Below are positions 37,851-40,333 of a stretch of 40,333 nucleotides of DNA, one piece after another; position 1 is the stretch's first letter; every line of letters begins with the position of its first letter. The stretch is from the NCBI GenBank assembly GCA_023435265.1, contig JAEYRZ010000058.1, positions 1 to 40,333 on the forward strand. The letters run 5' to 3'. The notes beneath the pieces were generated by a model that saw only the letters and a list, made by a program, of their open reading frames with translations, did no database searches and had not been told where the DNA came from. Origin of the DNA: Pseudomonadota bacterium. Its GTDB lineage: Bacteria > Desulfobacterota > Desulfobacteria > Desulfobacterales > Desulfosarcinaceae. The position numbers and the translations under genes were made by a program.

Positions 37851-40333
37851 TCAGCGGCAGGAAACGAAACGGACCATGTTTCGCGATGCATCCAGGGTCC
37901 TGGCGATCTGGGCTAAAGTTTGATCGATCTGCGCAGCGCTGTTCCGCAGCCCCAAAGAGAAGCGCAGCGCGCAGTGCGCGCGCTCCTCGGAGAGCCCCAT
38001 GGCCAGGAGCGCGTGTGACGGCGCGGGCGAGCCGGATCTGCAGGCCGAGCCCGAGGAGAACGCCACGCCGGCCTGATCCAGGGCCATGACCAGCGATTCG
38101 CCCCGCACGCCAGGGATCGAAATGTTCAGCGTATTGGGCAGCCGGTCTACGGCGTGGCCGTTCAAAAGGGCCTCCGGTGCGATCTCCAGGATTCCCTGCC
38201 ACAGCCGTTCACGCAGCGGAAGAATTCGCTCCGCGTACTCATGGAGGCGCTCGCCCGCCAATTCGGCCGCCTCGCCGCAGCCTACGATGCCGGGCGTGTT
38301 TTCCGTTCCGGCCCGGCGCCCGGACTCCTGGCCGCCGCCGTGAACCAGCGGCGCCAGCTGAACATCCCGGCGCATGTACACCACGCCGATTCCCTTGGGT
38401 CCGTAAAATTTGTGGGCCGACACAGTCAGGAAATCGACATCCAGCGCACCCACATCCAGTGCGATTTTCCCGGCCGCCTGTACGGCGTCCGTGTGAAAAT
38501 GGGCGCCATGGGCATGGCTGATGCGGGCCAGATCGGAAATCGGCTGGATCGTCCCGGTTTCGTTGTTGGCGGCCATCACGCTGACCAGAAAGGTCTTCTC
38601 ATCGATCGCCGCTTCGAGGGCCTCGGGAGCGACCCGCCCCCAGGCGTCCACCGGCAGGCGGGTGATCCGGAAGCCCATCCTGCCCAGCCACTCGCAGGCC
38701 TTCAAAACCGAAGGATGTTCGATGGCGCTGGTGATCAGGTGATTGCGGTGCCCCTGAGCCAGGGCGCAGCCTTTGAGCACCTGATTGTTGGCTTCGCTGC
38801 CGCCGCCCGTGAAGGTGACCCGGCGCGCCGTGCAGCCAAGCAAACCGGCCACCTTGCGGCGTGCCGATTCGATCGCCGAGCGTGCGTCCCGTCCCTCGCG
38901 GTAGATCGACGAGGGATTGCCCGGCACAAGCCGCATCTGCGCCTGCATGACTTTCCGAACGCGGGGATCCAGCGGCGTGGTGGCATTGTGGTCCAGATAG
39001 ATGCGCTCGCGGTCCGGCGGTTGTGCGCCCGGCCCCGGAACAGGTTGCGCGCTCTCGCCCGAATCGATTTCCAGCCGCACGGCGCCCTCGTCCGCCCTCG
39101 AGACCTCGCACAGCAGGGCTTTATAGATCGGAAACCCGGAAATCGGGTCATACCGCAGGTCGGTCAATTCGTTGATGTTGCAGTTGCGCCAGGCTTCGGG
39201 TCCCAGCGGGCCGCCGCCGCCCATGTTGGCGTCCACGCCGCCCGGCCGGATATCGCCGGTCACCACGGCGCGCATGCGGACCGTGCCGCGCGGCGAACGC
39301 AGGTCGACGCGATCGCCGTTTCGAATCCCGCGCTGCGCGGCATCGGCGCTGTTGATGGTCACGGTCGGTTCGGGTCGCAGCCGGTTCAGTCCTGGAATAT
39401 GATGGAACTGGCTGCGGAAATCGGTGTCCACGCGGGCGCCCGAATTAAAGATCAGCGGAAAACGCGCGGCGGTGTGGGGCTGGGCCAGAGGGCCCTCGGC
39501 CGGTTCGGTGTAGACCGGCAGAGGATCATAGCCGTGTTCTTCAAGTATGGTGGAGGCGATTTCGAAGCGGCCGGTCGGCGTGTCGAAGCCCGGCCGTCCG
39601 TCGGGGCGCAGCAAGCCCTTCTCCCATTTCTTGTACTGCATCATCACCGTTTCGATACTTACCGCTCCTCCCGCGGCGCGCACATCTTCCAGGCTGAACG
39701 GTGATCCCCTGAGGGCGTGGCGCAGGACAGCCTCCTCGCTCTGGGGATAAAGATGACCATAGCCCAGGCGGGCGGCCAGTTCCGAAAGAATCAGAATCCC
39801 GTTGCGGGCCTCGCCGACCGGTTCGATCATCTTCTCGCGGATGCGGAACAGCGGACCATAGCGCATGTAGGATTCGATCTCGTAACTGGTCGCGGCGGGC
39901 AGCACGATATCGGCGAAGGCGCAGTCGGCGGTCAAATTCACGTCGATGCAGACCAGGAAATCGAGCGCCTTAAGGGTTTCCCGCCACACCCGCGGCTGCG
40001 GCCAGGAGGTAATCATCGAAGCCCCCAGGATGATCAGCGACCGCAGCGGGTACGGCCTGCCCCTGAGCACCGCGTCCGGCAGGGCGTTGGCGTGCGACTC
40101 GCCCCGGTAGAGCCGGTACACCGGAAAACGGTCCCGGCCCAGGGCCTTTTGCGGATTGGGATTGTCCACCAGCCCGTTGCGGTTGACGGGAAAGGTATTG
40201 GCAGGCATGGCGAAACAGCGGCCGCCGGGCACATCCAGCTGGCCGGCCAGAGCCCACAGCGTAAGGGTGGCACGGATGGCCTGAACGCCGCTGTCGCTGT
40301 ACTCCAGTCCGGTGTACATGATCGGTGCGGCGC
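37851..40333 (-). CDS. Molybdopterin oxidoreductase fused to NifS-type cysteine desulfurase (5' end outside window)
   Basis: The frame is open to the window edge; an ATG at 40319 is internal, since the sequence before it (API) and after it (MYTGLEYSDSGVQAIR) fits the middle of a DMSO-reductase-family enzyme. The molybdopterin part runs to about 39070: CFAMPANT, VCIDVNLTADCAFADIVLPAATSYEIES, and the molydopterin-binding domain (PTVTINSADAAQRGIRNGDRV). A short linker leads to a complete cysteine desulfurase of about 385 residues (RIYLDHNATTPLD from about 39005; PLP lysine in SAHKFYGPKG at 38409-38411; catalytic Cys in SSGSACRSG at 38040-38042). The desulfurase would supply sulfur to the molybdenum centre or the substrate. 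egtD follows directly. Confidence 0.88.
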   Translation of the reverse strand, partial: AAPIMYTGLEYSDSGVQAIRATLTLWALAGQLDVPGGRCFAMPANTFPVNRNGLVDNPNPQKALGRDRFPVYRLYRGESHANALPDAVLRGRPYPLRSLIILGASMITSWPQPRVWRETLKALDFLVCIDVNLTADCAFADIVLPAATSYEIESYMRYGPLFRIREKMIEPVGEARNGILILSELAARLGYGHLYPQSEEAVLRHALRGSPFSLEDVRAAGGAVSIETVMMQYKKWEKGLLRPDGRPGFDTPTGRFEIASTILEEHGYDPLPVYTEPAEGPLAQPHTAARFPLIFNSGARVDTDFRSQFHHIPGLNRLRPEPTVTINSADAAQRGIRNGDRVDLRSPRGTVRMRAVVTGDIRPGGVDANMGGGGPLGPEAWRNCNINELTDLRYDPISGFPIYKALLCEVSRADEGAVRLEIDSGESAQPVPGPGAQPPDRERIYLDHNATTPLDPRVRKVMQAQMRLVPGNPSSIYREGRDARSAIESARRKVAGLLGCTARRVTFTGGGSEANNQVLKGCALAQGHRNHLITSAIEHPSVLKACEWLGRMGFRITRLPVDAWGRVAPEALEAAIDEKTFLVSVMAANNETGTIQPISDLARISHAHGAHFHTDAVQAAGKIALDVGALDVDFLTVSAHKFYGPKGIGVVYMRRDVQLAPLVHGGGQESGRRAGTENTPGIVGCGEAAELAGERLHEYAERILPLRERLWQGILEIAPEALLNGHAVDRLPNTLNISIPGVRGESLVMALDQAGVAFSSGSACRSGSPAPSHALLAMGLSEERAHCALRFSLGLRNSAAQIDQTLAQIARTLDASRNMVRFVSCR

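Noticed and set aside
1..40333. CRISPR arrays, tRNA, rRNA genes and transposase genes
   Set aside because: None was found: no regularly spaced repeats, no cloverleaf or rRNA-like stretches, and no transposase motifs in any supported reading frame.

Overview
The window looks like a chromosomal segment of a GC-rich, strictly anaerobic Desulfobacterota bacterium, probably a sulfate reducer of the Desulfosarcina/Desulfococcus kind. The assignment is inferred from gene content: a glutaryl-CoA dehydrogenase with the residue pattern of the non-decarboxylating Desulfococcus enzyme, a glutaconyl-CoA decarboxylase alpha subunit, a 2-oxoacid:ferredoxin oxidoreductase, TAXI-type TRAP transporters and a molybdopterin enzyme. 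No search could be run.

Layout. 1-3822: end of the ribosomal protein/RNA polymerase operon (secY end, infA, rpmJ, rpsM, rpsK, rpsD, rpoA, rplQ), closed by a strong terminator. 3929-6555: an ExeA/GspA-like ATPase and a GspB-like protein, overlapping by 4 bases. 6622-11035: an IclR regulator divergent from a glutaryl-CoA dehydrogenase, a carboxymuconolactone-decarboxylase-like protein and gcdA. 11295-11943: two small unknown proteins. 12308-19120: two TAXI-TRAP transporters facing each other, one with a DUF1850 protein. 19739-26085: a GntR regulator, a pipecolate-oxidase-like flavoprotein (AmaA-like), an aminoadipate-semialdehyde dehydrogenase (AmaB-like), and a two-gene 2-oxoacid:ferredoxin oxidoreductase. 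26211-27986: an ABC exporter. 28288-30216: three small envelope proteins. 30288-32876: mlaE-mlaF-mlaD on the minus strand. 33184-36085: hemerythrin, a DUF2383-like protein, a PQQ-type sugar dehydrogenase lipoprotein and a cytochrome c. 36132-36704: a topoisomerase IB remnant and a palindromic element. 36810-40333: egtD, downstream of a gene fusing a molybdopterin oxidoreductase to a NifS-type cysteine desulfurase.

How the genes may work together. The central 20 kb reads as one catabolic island: L-pipecolate to piperideine-6-carboxylate (AmaA), to 2-aminoadipate (AmaB), then, after a transamination not encoded here, 2-oxoadipate to glutaryl-CoA by the ferredoxin-linked KorAB, glutaryl-CoA to glutaconyl-CoA (Gdh), and decarboxylation to crotonyl-CoA by the GcdA-containing sodium pump. 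TRAP transporters in between could bring in the acids. This would be an oxygen-independent lysine/pipecolate route that conserves energy at two steps. The individual enzyme calls are well supported; the linkage is inference.

The right end holds a second candidate system: EgtD (histidine trimethylation, the first step to ergothioneine) 39 bases downstream of a molybdopterin enzyme/cysteine desulfurase fusion. No oxygen-dependent EgtB is seen. The fusion could insert sulfur into hercynine or a related imidazole without oxygen.
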